From assembly GCF_005222675.1 (NCBI RefSeq), contig NZ_STGE01000002.1:1-64000 (forward strand): DNA of 64,000 nt, given 5' to 3'. Below are positions 35,498-43,800 of the stretch, piece by piece. The notes under the pieces are model-generated. The model searched no databases. It was given only the letters and a program-made list of their open reading frames with translations, and had not been told where the DNA came from. The position numbers and the translations under genes are program-made. How positions within the stretch are numbered: the stretch's first letter is position 1; the number at the start of each line of letters is the position of its first letter. The stretch comes from Mycolicibacterium sp. CR10 (GTDB taxonomy: Bacteria > Actinomycetota > Actinomycetes > Mycobacteriales > Mycobacteriaceae).

Positions 35498-37268
35498 CGG
35501 CAGCGTCCTTCTGCCACGTCACGTGCACCGGCACGGTGTCGTCCCACGGCTGGCGCGTGACCATGTCGGCGACGTTCACGTAGCCACGTTCGAACTCGCC
35601 GGTGGCCGCGTCCACCAACCGGTACTCCTGACGCTGCTTGTGGATGGGCTGCGCGTCGAGCAGCAGCACCCGCACCTCGCCGGGCTCGAAGTGGCACCGC
35701 TTCTGCAGGGCCGCGATCAACTGCTCGTTGTGCATGTGGCCGTCGCCGAAATTCCATCCGATGGCGGTGCTACAGACCCGCTCACCGTCGGTCAGGACAT
35801 ACTCGTCCTCGTCCACCCCGGCGGAGCCGGGACTCTGGCCCGGGCCGGCCATCGCACGGTGCGCGAGAGTGAACATCGCGCGGCCGTGCGTATTGAAGGA
35901 ACGGAACGCGTACCCCATGTACTGGTACATCTCCGCGGTTTCCTTGCTGCCGTAGAACTTCTCCATCTGCGCGGCGGGCATGCTGGCGATCGCCACGATG
36001 CCGTTCTCGATCTTCGCCGCGGCCGATGGCTTGATGCACCACAGCCCGGTGTCCCAGTTGCCCGCGTAATACCGCATGCCGGGAAGGAAGGACACCTTGC
36101 GCGGGAACAGGTTTCCCACCACCACGGTGCCCGCCACAACCGCGAACAGCACGATCGGCCAGGGGCTCTGCAGGTCGCCGAGACCCACTCCGGCATTGCC
36201 GACGAACAGCGCCAGCACGCTGAACATCATGAAGACGTTCCACTCCAGCGGCACGCCCATCGGGATCGCCGACAGGATGCCGAAGTGGAAGCAGATCATC
36301 ACGAACGCGGCGATCGCGGTGACCCAGCCGCCGTGGCTGAAGAACAGCACCAGCGGGACCAGCATCTCGATCGCGGTGCTGAAATGCGCAAGCCACCGCG
36401 ACGCCCGCCCCGGCCTCAGATCGTCGGGAAAGTGCTCGAAGAACCGGCGCTTTATCCACCGCGGGCGGAACACCGGATTGTTGCTCATCATCGTGGAGAT
36501 GACGAAGGGGAAGTGCTTGTTCAGCTTCGATGTCGCGGCACCCAGCCAGATGACCAGGCAGACCAGTTTCGCCGCGATGATGATGTCCACCCCGCTGAAC
36601 AGGAAGCACACCGCGAGCGAGCCATAGACCTCGCCGCGGGCGGCCAGGAAGATCACCTTGTCGCGCAAGCCGGCCACCGCGAGCAGACCCACGATCGCCG
36701 CGGTCTGCCACACCGGCAGCACACCCACCTCACTGCCCAGCTCGGGAATCGGGCCGGTGCCACCCGAAAAGAGAGCGACAACCAGCATCACCAGCAGGGC
36801 GCCGTAGACCGCCACATCAAACGGCGTACGCGTGTCGCCTTTCGTCAGCGGAATCCGCCCGGGCCACGGTGGCAGCCGAATGGTCTTGGGCCGCAACCAG
36901 TACAGGATGGATCCCATGGGCGGGAAGAACCGGTTGTTGAGTGGCCCGAACCCGCAGCCCAGCCCGACGACCTCGAACAGCATCGTGAAGAGCACGACCT
37001 TCTGGTAGACGATCGGCTCGGCGTACCAGGAGCCGACGTCGGTGAAGCCGGCTAACCCTCCCGTACCAGGCGTTGACACCAGCACGATCAGCCACGCGAC
37101 GAGGACGTACAGCAGGATCTTCACCACGTAGAAGAGGTGCATGATCACGGGCGTGCCGAAGCCGACCTCGGCCCAGTGCCGGGCCATCGGGACGATCCGC
37201 TCCGCGCGGGTGCCCTTGCTCCACTCGGCGTAGTCGACGACGGGCGCATCCTGCTTGAGAAAACCCAT
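35487..37268 (-). CDS. DUF3556-like multi-pass membrane protein
   Basis: The 593-residue protein has about ten hydrophobic helices in the first 420 residues and a soluble C-terminal region containing YAFRSFNTHGRAMFTLAHRAM and FNFGDGHMHNEQLIAALQKRC-type His/Asp-rich motifs. Size and pattern match DUF3556, an actinobacterial family of unknown function. The 3' end overlaps the convergent FadR-type gene by 11 bases. TAGTCT 7 bases before the ATG indicates a leaderless transcript, and a KstR-like box overlaps it, suggesting induction during sterol metabolism. Confidence 0.75.
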   Translation of the reverse strand: MGFLKQDAPVVDYAEWSKGTRAERIVPMARHWAEVGFGTPVIMHLFYVVKILLYVLVAWLIVLVSTPGTGGLAGFTDVGSWYAEPIVYQKVVLFTMLFEVVGLGCGFGPLNNRFFPPMGSILYWLRPKTIRLPPWPGRIPLTKGDTRTPFDVAVYGALLVMLVVALFSGGTGPIPELGSEVGVLPVWQTAAIVGLLAVAGLRDKVIFLAARGEVYGSLAVCFLFSGVDIIIAAKLVCLVIWLGAATSKLNKHFPFVISTMMSNNPVFRPRWIKRRFFEHFPDDLRPGRASRWLAHFSTAIEMLVPLVLFFSHGGWVTAIAAFVMICFHFGILSAIPMGVPLEWNVFMMFSVLALFVGNAGVGLGDLQSPWPIVLFAVVAGTVVVGNLFPRKVSFLPGMRYYAGNWDTGLWCIKPSAAAKIENGIVAIASMPAAQMEKFYGSKETAEMYQYMGYAFRSFNTHGRAMFTLAHRAMAGPGQSPGSAGVDEDEYVLTDGERVCSTAIGWNFGDGHMHNEQLIAALQKRCHFEPGEVRVLLLDAQPIHKQRQEYRLVDAATGEFERGYVNVADMVTRQPWDDTVPVHVTWQKDAAASS

Positions 37269-37275
37269 GCCGGTC

Positions 37276-37293
37276 AGACTAGAACGTGTTCCA
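37276..37293 (-). promoter_or_regulatory. KstR-like operator and -10 of the DUF3556 gene
   Basis: TAGAACGTGTTCCA (plus strand, 37280-37293) fits the KstR consensus TnnAACnnGTTnnA at every fixed position. The minus strand also reads TAGTCT (37276-37281), 7 bases before the ATG at 37268. Operator and -10 overlap by two bases, as expected for repression. KstR is the cholesterol-catabolism repressor of mycobacteria; binding here is inferred from sequence. Confidence 0.65.
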
Positions 37294-37335
37294 GTCGGGT
37301 GCTTTCAGTTCGGCTGGTTCCGCGGCCACGCCGCT

Positions 37336-37391
37336 CGAGACTGCGGGGAGATCGAGTTTCGGCGCCCAGACGCGATCTCTGCGCAGACTCG
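37336..37391. repeat. Long interrupted hairpin, family copy 2
   Basis: CGAGACTGC (37336-37344) pairs with GCAGACTCG (37383-37391) with one mismatch, and GAGATCG (37348-37354) pairs with CGATCTC (37373-37379). Three-base bulges and an 18-base loop reproduce the architecture of 1400-1457, and part of the loop sequence (CGC-CAGAC) is shared. Confidence 0.7.
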
Positions 37392-37395
37392 ACGG

Positions 37396-37460
37396 GGCGC
37401 GCGGGAGCTAGGGGCGCGGAAGCTCGGGGCGCGCTGGAGCTAGGGGCGCTGGAGCTAGGG
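37396..37460. repeat. Degenerate short tandem repeat over a stop codon
   Basis: About four imperfect units of the form GGCGC-(GC)-TGGAGCTAGG run through 37396-37460. The last GAGCTAG contains the stop codon of the leftward DoxX gene (CTA at 37455-37457). Slippage here could change the C-terminus. Confidence 0.55.
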
Positions 37461-37979
37461 GCTCGGCTTCGGCGCCGGCGGGCGGAAGAAGATCAGCACC
37501 TGACCGATGCCGCCGGCGAGGCCGAGCACGACCGCGATCAGGAGTCCGTACCACCCGTGCAGGTAGTCATAGACGCTGGAGGTGGAGAAGAGCGCGTAGT
37601 CGAGGCTGTACTTCCCCGCGCCGGTTCCAGCGATCGCGACCGCGGCGACCGCGAGCACCAGGTTGTACTCCCAGCCCTCTTTGACGATGAAGAAGCCGTT
37701 CTTGCGGTGCACCGTCCAGGCCGCGGTGAACATCAACGCGACGAACCCCGCTGCGGGGATCGGTGTGAGGAGCCCGACGGCCAGACCGAGACCTGCCGCC
37801 ATCTCCGTCGACGCGGCGATCCTGGCGTGAAACATGCCTGGCTTCATGCCGATGCTGTCGAACCAGCCCGCGGTACCGGACAGGCCGCCTTTGCCGAAGA
37901 ACTTGTTGTAGCCGTGCGCGGCCATCGTCAGGCCAAGTACGACGCGGAGCACGAGGATGGCGAAGTCGTAGGCAGTCAC
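37455..37979 (-). CDS. DoxX family membrane protein
   Basis: The 174-residue protein has four hydrophobic helices with DFAILVLRVVLGLTMAAHGYNKFFGKGG at the start and STEMAAGLGLAVGLLTPIPAAGFVALMF in the second helix, the DoxX pattern. A Pro/Ser tail (PPAPKPSP) ends at the tandem repeat. It is an inner-membrane protein, probably of redox function. GTG at 37979 lies 7 bases after TAGATT, so it is leaderless, and an inverted repeat brackets that -10. Confidence 0.85.
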   Translation of the reverse strand: MTAYDFAILVLRVVLGLTMAAHGYNKFFGKGGLSGTAGWFDSIGMKPGMFHARIAASTEMAAGLGLAVGLLTPIPAAGFVALMFTAAWTVHRKNGFFIVKEGWEYNLVLAVAAVAIAGTGAGKYSLDYALFSTSSVYDYLHGWYGLLIAVVLGLAGGIGQVLIFFRPPAPKPSP

Positions 37980-38005
37980 GTAACAGAATCTAGGCCATCT
38001 GTTAC
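37980..38005 (-). promoter_or_regulatory. DoxX promoter inside a perfect 8-bp inverted repeat
   Basis: GTAACAGA (37980-37987) and TCTGTTAC (37998-38005) are exact reverse complements around 10 bases. The minus-strand -10 TAGATT (37987-37992) lies in the spacer. A dimeric repressor bound here would block the leaderless start at 37979. Confidence 0.55.
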
Positions 38006-38027
38006 ACGGGCGCCCACCCCCCGTCCG

Positions 38028-39461
38028 CTACGCGGTCGGCACCCAGTTGCCGTGGAACCCCGCGGGAACACGGTGTGGCAGTTTCACGGCGGCGACGTCG
38101 TCGAGGGTCTGCGCGTCGAGTATCGCAAGCTCGCTGCGGTCGGTCGACTGGTCGTACACGTAGCCCATCAGCACACCGTCGTCCTCGGCGGCATCCGGAG
38201 ACGACGGATGGAAGACGAACTCACCCAACGACTTTCCTTGACCGAACGAACGGCTCGCGGCACCGCCGCCGACGAGGTCGTGCTTGAGAAGAGTGTCGGC
38301 GGCGTCGTCCTCGACGCATGGCGCGTAGCCGTACCGGTGCCGCTTGCCGACCAGTCGCTCGTCGACCCGCGGGAACTCCTGACCCCGGTCGTCGATCCGG
38401 GATTCGCGAACCTTGTCATCGGCCAGGTCCACGGTCCACCGCTCCAGGGTGGGTGGCCCCTCGTTGGGTCCAAGCCGGTCGGCGTCGAACATCTTCGGGT
38501 GCCGCACCACGTCCAGGACAATGGTCTCGCCGTCGTCGTAGGCGTTCATGGGATGGAAGACGTAACACGGCTCCACCTCGAACCACCGCACGTCGGCGTT
38601 GGTGCCCTCCCGCGGCATGACACCGATCCGCGCGGGATAGTCCGGATTCCACGAGTAGGGAAACCGTCGGTCGGCAGTGTTGCCCGCGGGCAGGCGCGCG
38701 GAAATGGGATCGGGGATGCGCACCCGACCGATCAACGCGGACAACACGAGTCGCGCCGGAAGACGCAGTGCGCGCGGTACCGTCATCGCGACGGCCTGGC
38801 CGGTGTCGAAGGTGACCGGGAGGTCGTAGAACACCACATGGCGCTCGGTCAACGAGAAGTCGTGCATCATCGGGCTGCCCGCGACCTCGATGTCGACGGT
38901 GCGCCGCGCCCGGCCGTCGATTCCGATCACGGAGTACTGCACCGTGTTTCCCCGCATCATGCTGTAGGTCACGGCGTGCAACTCGCCGGTCACGGGGTCG
39001 CGCTTGGGATGGGCGGTGTACCCACCGGGGAGGGTCCCGTCGAAATCGCAGACGCCGACGGTGTCGAGTTCATCGGTCAATTCGTAGTTGGGGACCCCGG
39101 CTTCGATGAGCGCCAGCGTCTTGCCGGCGTGCCCGATCACGTTCGTGTTGGCGCCCATCTGCGAGATCGCGGATCGCCCCGGGGGCACTGACTCCCCCAG
39201 CGCCCTGGCCGCCATCGGGCTGCGGACCCACCGGTTGCGGTACCACTCGGCCTTGCCGTCGCGCAGCCGGATGCCGTGCACCATGCCGTCGCCGAGGAAC
39301 CAGTGGTAGAGCTCGGGATCGATCTCGCCGATGGGGTTGGGGCCGTTGCGCAGGTAGCGACCGTCGAGATAGTCCGGGATCTCTCCGGTGACCGCGAGAT
39401 CGGTGAGCGTGTACTCCTCGGAGATCGGCGCGAGTGCCCCCTCCAGATATCTGTTGGCCAT
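38028..39461 (-). CDS. Carotenoid cleavage oxygenase (RPE65/CCO family)
   Basis: The 477-residue protein has the four iron-ligand histidines of the CCO beta-propeller: His151 (YTAHPK), His200 (SPMMHDF), His303 (YVFHPMNA) and His470 (AGFHGNW). GDGMVHGIRLRDG near residue 60 is also typical. It should cleave a double bond of a carotenoid, apocarotenoid or stilbene with O2 in the cytosol or at the membrane. It is divergent from a TetR gene, with two identical palindromes in the 58-base gap, so substrate-induced expression is likely. Confidence 0.92.
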   Translation of the reverse strand: MANRYLEGALAPISEEYTLTDLAVTGEIPDYLDGRYLRNGPNPIGEIDPELYHWFLGDGMVHGIRLRDGKAEWYRNRWVRSPMAARALGESVPPGRSAISQMGANTNVIGHAGKTLALIEAGVPNYELTDELDTVGVCDFDGTLPGGYTAHPKRDPVTGELHAVTYSMMRGNTVQYSVIGIDGRARRTVDIEVAGSPMMHDFSLTERHVVFYDLPVTFDTGQAVAMTVPRALRLPARLVLSALIGRVRIPDPISARLPAGNTADRRFPYSWNPDYPARIGVMPREGTNADVRWFEVEPCYVFHPMNAYDDGETIVLDVVRHPKMFDADRLGPNEGPPTLERWTVDLADDKVRESRIDDRGQEFPRVDERLVGKRHRYGYAPCVEDDAADTLLKHDLVGGGAASRSFGQGKSLGEFVFHPSSPDAAEDDGVLMGYVYDQSTDRSELAILDAQTLDDVAAVKLPHRVPAGFHGNWVPTA

Positions 39462-39474
39462 CGCCTAACCCTTC

Positions 39475-39513
39475 GATAACAGCGTTATCCGCGTCTCTGT
39501 ATAACAGCGTTAT
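39475..39513. promoter_or_regulatory. Two identical TetR operators
   Basis: ATAACAGCGTTAT occurs at 39476-39488 and again at 39501-39513, 25 bases apart. The first is extended to a perfect GATAAC-AGC-GTTATC. They fill the intergenic region between the carotenoid oxygenase and TetR genes and should bind that TetR. The centre and spacing resemble TTATCAGCGATAA at 18663, but the arms differ. Confidence 0.75.
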
Positions 39514-39519
39514 GACACG

Positions 39520-40185
39520 ATGGCACGCATGAGCGGAGCACGGGACGCGCTGGTCGATGCCGGGGTGCGCATTCTCGAACGCGACGGACTTCCGGCCCTC
39601 AGCGCGCGCAAGGTTGCTGTGGAGGCGGGCACCTCGACCATGGCGCTGTACACGAACTTCGGGGGAATGACCGGCCTGCTGGAGGCCATCGCCGTCGACG
39701 TGTTCGTCCGATTCACCCAGGCGCTCACCGAGATTCCCGAGACAGCCGATCCCGTCGCCGACTTCATGGCGATGGGCCTCGCGTATCACCGCTTCGCGCT
39801 GACCAATCCCCAGCGCTATCAACTGATCTTCGGCACCACGGCGTCACTCGCTTCCCACCGCACCGACCTCACGGTGACCGGCAGCGCCACCAATCGCGAC
39901 GAGTGGGCGACGTCGTTCGAGGCGCTGCACAAGGCGGTGCACCGGATGATGGCGGCGGGCCGGATTCGAGACGACGACGAACTGGCCGTAGCGGGTCGAC
40001 TGTGGAGCCTCAACCATGGCGGCGTGATGCTCGAGATGGCCGGGTTCTTCGGGCATGAAGGGCATGGGCTGACCCAGATCATGGGCCCGCTGATCATCGA
40101 CACCTTGGTAGGGATGGGCGACGACCGCGACGCGGCCACCCGGTCGCTGCAGAAGGTGGTCGCCGCGCTCGGCTCCGGCACCTAG
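39520..40185 (+). CDS. TetR regulator of carotenoid oxygenase
   Basis: The 221-residue protein has a TetR HTH (ALVDAGVRILERDGLPALSARKVAVEAGTSTMALYTNFGGMTGLLEAI) and a WHG-type ligand domain (AYHRFALTNPQRYQLIFGT, LWSLNHGGVMLEM). The binding sites at 39475-39513 lie between it and the divergent carotenoid oxygenase gene, which is the probable target. An in-frame ATG at 39529 is a possible shorter start. The effector is likely the oxygenase substrate or product. Confidence 0.88.
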   Translation: MARMSGARDALVDAGVRILERDGLPALSARKVAVEAGTSTMALYTNFGGMTGLLEAIAVDVFVRFTQALTEIPETADPVADFMAMGLAYHRFALTNPQRYQLIFGTTASLASHRTDLTVTGSATNRDEWATSFEALHKAVHRMMAAGRIRDDDELAVAGRLWSLNHGGVMLEMAGFFGHEGHGLTQIMGPLIIDTLVGMGDDRDAATRSLQKVVAALGSGT

Positions 40186-40186
40186 G

Positions 40187-41452
40187 TCAGACGACGGGCC
40201 GCAGTTCCCGCTCCAAACGCTGGACGTAGGCATCGATATCGCCTATCGCGGACTCGGCGGCGTGGACGCTGATCGCGATGGTGTCGCCGATGCCGTTCAC
40301 CCCGTGCGTCAACCCCATCATCGGCGACAGCGCGGGAAAGCTGGCGGCCAGCCCAACAGGAGCGCCACCGAACCGCAGATCCTTTGCGCCTCTGTTGACG
40401 CTCGACACCACCGTGTTGCCGTTGACCGTGGGCGACCGTACGTCCGGATTGAATCGTGCAGCGCCCCATCGGAGTACACGGGCTGGGACCGCCGCGAATG
40501 CCGCGTCCTCGACGCCCATCGCCGGGTGGGCACGGCGACGCCGACGCTGACGTAGGTCGGCGGCAATCCGGCGAGCCCTCTGCTCGAACTCCAGTTCCGG
40601 GTACAGACCGATGCCGACGTTGCCGTAATGGTTGTTCGCAAGACGCGGGCCGGTCCTGGCCATCGGCACCTCCGCACCCAGCAACGACGGGTCGTCGCCG
40701 AGCTCCCGAAGATGCCCCGACAGCGCCCCCGACACCGCAGCCAACACGCCGACCGTCACCGTCGGTCCCGGCAGGTGCCCACGACTGCGGATCACGGTCC
40801 GGATCTCGCGAGCACCGGTCGGGCGCGCGTTGGTCCGTAACAGCGGCCGCGAAACTGCTTGGGCCGGAACAAGTCCTGCGCTGGTATCGCGCACCAGGGC
40901 ACGATAGGCACGGCCCGCAGCGATCGCACGCCGCGGAAAGGCGAACGCTGCATGCGACGGCGCCGGTACGGCCGGCACGTCCCCCGCGCGGCCGAAGAGG
41001 TAGCCCGCCAGCGCCGCGGACCGATTACCGTCGGCGAACGCGTGCGAGGCCTGCAGCACCGCGACCGTGCCGCACCCGGTGCCCGGCACCCCGTCGATCT
41101 CCGGGAACACATGCAACCGCCAGGTCATCACCCGCTGATCGAGCTGCTCGTCTGCCAGGCACTGCACCGCCGCCAGGCACGCCGCCCACCGGCGATCGAC
41201 CAACTCGTGCACCACCAACTGCTCCGCGCCGACCTCGCGGGGCACCCAGCGCGGGTACATCCACGCGCTCGTTTCGGCGATCCGCAGCCTCAGGTCAGGA
41301 CAGTCACGCGCCCGGGTCCAGACCTCGTCGAGCGCCGCATCCAGTGCGGTCGGCGGTTCGGTGAATCCGTACAACGCGAAATGGTCATTGGGGATCGCAC
41401 CCGATGTCCAGTAGCTCAGCGCATCGACCGCGGCGAGTCGGGGCGGCGTCAT
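40187..41452 (-). CDS. WS/DGAT-like acyltransferase family protein
   Basis: The 421-residue protein has the two-domain layout of wax-ester synthase/diacylglycerol acyltransferases, including the C-terminal NGNTVVSSVNRG motif and GLTHGVNGIGDTIAISVHA. The HHxxxDG active-site motif reads SHAFADG (Ser136, His137, Asp141): the second, catalytic His is kept but the first is Ser. It may acylate an alcohol or glycerolipid with acyl-CoA, or may have lost activity. It is convergent with the TetR gene, one base apart, and divergent from an SDR gene. Confidence 0.78.
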   Translation of the reverse strand: MTPPRLAAVDALSYWTSGAIPNDHFALYGFTEPPTALDAALDEVWTRARDCPDLRLRIAETSAWMYPRWVPREVGAEQLVVHELVDRRWAACLAAVQCLADEQLDQRVMTWRLHVFPEIDGVPGTGCGTVAVLQASHAFADGNRSAALAGYLFGRAGDVPAVPAPSHAAFAFPRRAIAAGRAYRALVRDTSAGLVPAQAVSRPLLRTNARPTGAREIRTVIRSRGHLPGPTVTVGVLAAVSGALSGHLRELGDDPSLLGAEVPMARTGPRLANNHYGNVGIGLYPELEFEQRARRIAADLRQRRRRRAHPAMGVEDAAFAAVPARVLRWGAARFNPDVRSPTVNGNTVVSSVNRGAKDLRFGGAPVGLAASFPALSPMMGLTHGVNGIGDTIAISVHAAESAIGDIDAYVQRLERELRPVV

Positions 41453-41462
41453 GCGCCAAGGC

Positions 41463-41468
41463 TAGGCT
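41463..41468 (+). promoter_or_regulatory. -10 element of leaderless SDR gene
   Basis: TAGGCT, 7 bases, then ATG at 41476. Confidence 0.55.
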
Positions 41469-41475
41469 GTGCCGC

Positions 41476-42285
41476 ATGTCGAAGCTGCCCCCCGTGTCTG
41501 AAACCGGGGCGGTGCTCGTCACCGGCGCGTCGTCCGGGATCGGTGAGGAGATCGCCAGAGAGTTCTACCGACGCGGTTACCGGGTGATCCTGGTGGCGCG
41601 CCGCGCGGATCGTCTTCAGGCACTTGCGGAATCCCTCGGCGGAAATGCGCGGGTGTTGCCCACCGACCTGGCCGACCCTGCGGACCGCGCGGGGCTCCCG
41701 GACCAGGTGGCCGCGCTCGGCCTCACCGTCGACATTCTGGTCAACAACGCCGGCCTGTCCAACCTGGGTCCGGTCGCGCGATCTGCTCCGGCGGACGAGC
41801 TGCGACTGGTCGAGGTCGACGTCGCAGCGGTCGTCGACCTGTGCAGCCGGTTCGTGCCCGCCATGGTGGCGCGCCGCCGCGGGGCGGTACTCAACGTCGC
41901 GTCGGTCGGCGCCTTCGGACCGGTGCCCTGGCAGGCGTCGTACGGCGCCGCCAAGGCCTTCGTCCTGTCCTACACAGAGGCCATGCGCGAGGAACTTCGC
42001 GGCACCGGCGTCACCGCATCGACGGTGTGTCCGGGGCCGGTGCGTACCGGATTCGGTGAGGCAGCAGGCATTCCCGACGAAGAGGCCGAGAAGATGCTGC
42101 CGAGATTCCTGTGGGAGACAGCCGATGCGGTGGCCAAGACGGCCGTCGACGGCCTGGATCGGGGCAAATCGGTGATCGTGCCGGGTGCACCGAATCGCGC
42201 CGCCGCCATGCTCAACCGGCTGGCACCGCGGTGGGCGCTTCTGCCAATGGTGTCGCGCAGCCACCCGGGGCGCCAGGAGCTCTGA
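41476..42285 (+). CDS. SDR family oxidoreductase (DltE-like)
   Basis: The 269-residue SDR has VTGASSGIGEEIAREFYRRGYRV, NNAGLS, catalytic Ser in NVASVGAFGPVPW and YGAAK with Tyr and Lys. It resembles the DltE/YqjQ group that reduces ketones or acyl derivatives with NADPH. The C-terminal MLNRLAPRWALLPMVSRSH is amphipathic and may touch the membrane. It ends 10 bases before the convergent end of the mce operon. Confidence 0.88.
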   Translation: MSKLPPVSETGAVLVTGASSGIGEEIAREFYRRGYRVILVARRADRLQALAESLGGNARVLPTDLADPADRAGLPDQVAALGLTVDILVNNAGLSNLGPVARSAPADELRLVEVDVAAVVDLCSRFVPAMVARRRGAVLNVASVGAFGPVPWQASYGAAKAFVLSYTEAMREELRGTGVTASTVCPGPVRTGFGEAAGIPDEEAEKMLPRFLWETADAVAKTAVDGLDRGKSVIVPGAPNRAAAMLNRLAPRWALLPMVSRSHPGRQEL

Positions 42286-42295
42286 GCCGCCGCGG

Positions 42296-43036
42296 TTACA
42301 CCGGATCGAACTTGGAGATCAGCCAGCGATCGTCAACCTTCTCCAGCGTGACCCGCACGCTCGACGCGGTATCGGTGGGCGCACTTCCCCCGACGATCAC
42401 CGTCTGGTTGACGAACACCAGCACGACGGCCTCGGTCGGGGTGGCCGACACCGACGCCGCCGCGGGAATCGAGGCGACCGCGGAAATCTGCTTCTCCCTG
42501 GCACCGGGAATCACGACGTCGTTGGTCAGTGAGGTGTAGGAGTCGCGGAACTCGCCGGTGAGCAGGTTCCGTGCGTCGCCGAGCTGCTGTTCGACTTTGT
42601 CGGGGGTGTAGGACAGCAACGCGATCGTGGTGTCCCTGGCGGCCTGCACCGAGGTGGCCGCCGCGATTTCACCGTTGCGTACCGAGTTGTCCCGCCACTT
42701 CAGGTATCCGGCGCCCAGAGCGAGCACCAACGCCAACGCGGGCAACAGCCCGAAGGCGACGAGGCGCGACCACTGAATGCCACGCTTCGGTGTATCCGAC
42801 ACGGCTTCCGCCGTCGCATCGTCGTCTGCCGCATCGTCATCGGCCGCATCGTCGTCGGCCCCGGTGTCATCGGCCGCATCGGCCTCGGTGTCGTCGGCCG
42901 CCTCGTCATTGTCCTCAGTGTCGGGGGCGGCCTTTGCGGTCTCGGCCTTCGCGGTCTCGGTGTCGTCCACGACGTCGCTCTTCGCACCCACAGCTGTGTC
43001 GTCCTCCAAAATCTTTGTCGTCTTGTCCTTGCTCAC
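42296..43036 (-). CDS. Mce-associated protein 2
   Basis: The 246-residue protein has an acidic, low-complexity N-terminal 85 residues (repeats of DD, AADD and TEADAADD), one membrane helix (LVAFGLLPALALVLALGAGYL) and a periplasmic domain with LLSYTPDKVEQQLGDARNLLTGEFRDSY, the pattern of Mas/Mam proteins encoded after mce genes. Such proteins stabilise or assist the Mce complex at the membrane. It overlaps the previous Mce-associated gene by 4 bases and is last in the operon. Confidence 0.88.
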   Translation of the reverse strand: MSKDKTTKILEDDTAVGAKSDVVDDTETAKAETAKAAPDTEDNDEAADDTEADAADDTGADDDAADDDAADDDATAEAVSDTPKRGIQWSRLVAFGLLPALALVLALGAGYLKWRDNSVRNGEIAAATSVQAARDTTIALLSYTPDKVEQQLGDARNLLTGEFRDSYTSLTNDVVIPGAREKQISAVASIPAAASVSATPTEAVVLVFVNQTVIVGGSAPTDTASSVRVTLEKVDDRWLISKFDPV

Positions 43037-43800
43037 GGCACGAACTCCACGTTGGACACTTTCGCCTCGTCGCCGACCTTCTCCACCGAGATCCGCATCC
43101 GCCAGGCGCGCGGCGCCTGTTCAGGGGCACCGGCGTTGGTCGTCTCTACCGAGACCGCGACGAGCACCTCGGCCTGGTTGTCGCCCTCGGATTCCAACCC
43201 CGCCTCGGAGATGGTGCCGACCGACTTTGACTGGGCCTGCTTGACCACCTGCAGGAACGGCTCCGCACGCTGTTGGAAGTCGTCGTAGAACGTGCCTGTC
43301 GCCGAGTCGAGGATGCGCTGGATGTCGGCGTCGGCGTTCTCCCAGTTGATCGTGGTCAGATTCAGCGCACCTTGGCGGCCCACCTGCAGGAACAGGTTGC
43401 GTTCATCCTGAGCCTGGCTCGACTCGTAGGCGCGGAATCCGAGCCAACCGGTCAGGCCGGCCAGCGCCACCACCGCGGTGAGGCCCGCAATGAGCGCGAG
43501 CTTGACGTGCGACATGGGGGTGCGCCCGGCAACGGCCGTCTCACCGAGTTCGCCGTCGTAATCCTCGGCATCGTCGGCATCGACATCAACGTCCGCGTCG
43601 ACGTCAGCCTCGGAGTCCTCCGCCACCTCGGTGTCCGCCTGCGCAACCGTCGACGTCGCATCGCCGGGCTCGGTCAGCTCGACAGCACCCGACTCCGTTT
43701 CCACAGCATCGGACGCCGTCTTCTCGGCTATCGGTGCACTGTCGGATTTCGAGGTCGACTTGTTCAGTTCCCCGTCGGGGGCAGCAGCATCGTCTGCCAT
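43033..43800 (-). CDS. Mce-associated protein 1
   Basis: The 255-residue protein has a cytosolic acidic N-terminus (VDADVDVDADDAEDYDGE), one membrane helix (HVKLALIAGLTAVVALAGLTGWLGF) and an exported domain with TTINWENADADIQRILDSATGTFYDDF, the conserved Mas/Mam motif. The ATG at 43800 has AGGAGC 4 bases upstream but lies inside mceF, so the genes overlap by 37 bases. It is expected to sit beside the Mce hexamer in the inner membrane. Confidence 0.88.
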   Translation of the reverse strand: MADDAAAPDGELNKSTSKSDSAPIAEKTASDAVETESGAVELTEPGDATSTVAQADTEVAEDSEADVDADVDVDADDAEDYDGELGETAVAGRTPMSHVKLALIAGLTAVVALAGLTGWLGFRAYESSQAQDERNLFLQVGRQGALNLTTINWENADADIQRILDSATGTFYDDFQQRAEPFLQVVKQAQSKSVGTISEAGLESEGDNQAEVLVAVSVETTNAGAPEQAPRAWRMRISVEKVGDEAKVSNVEFVP

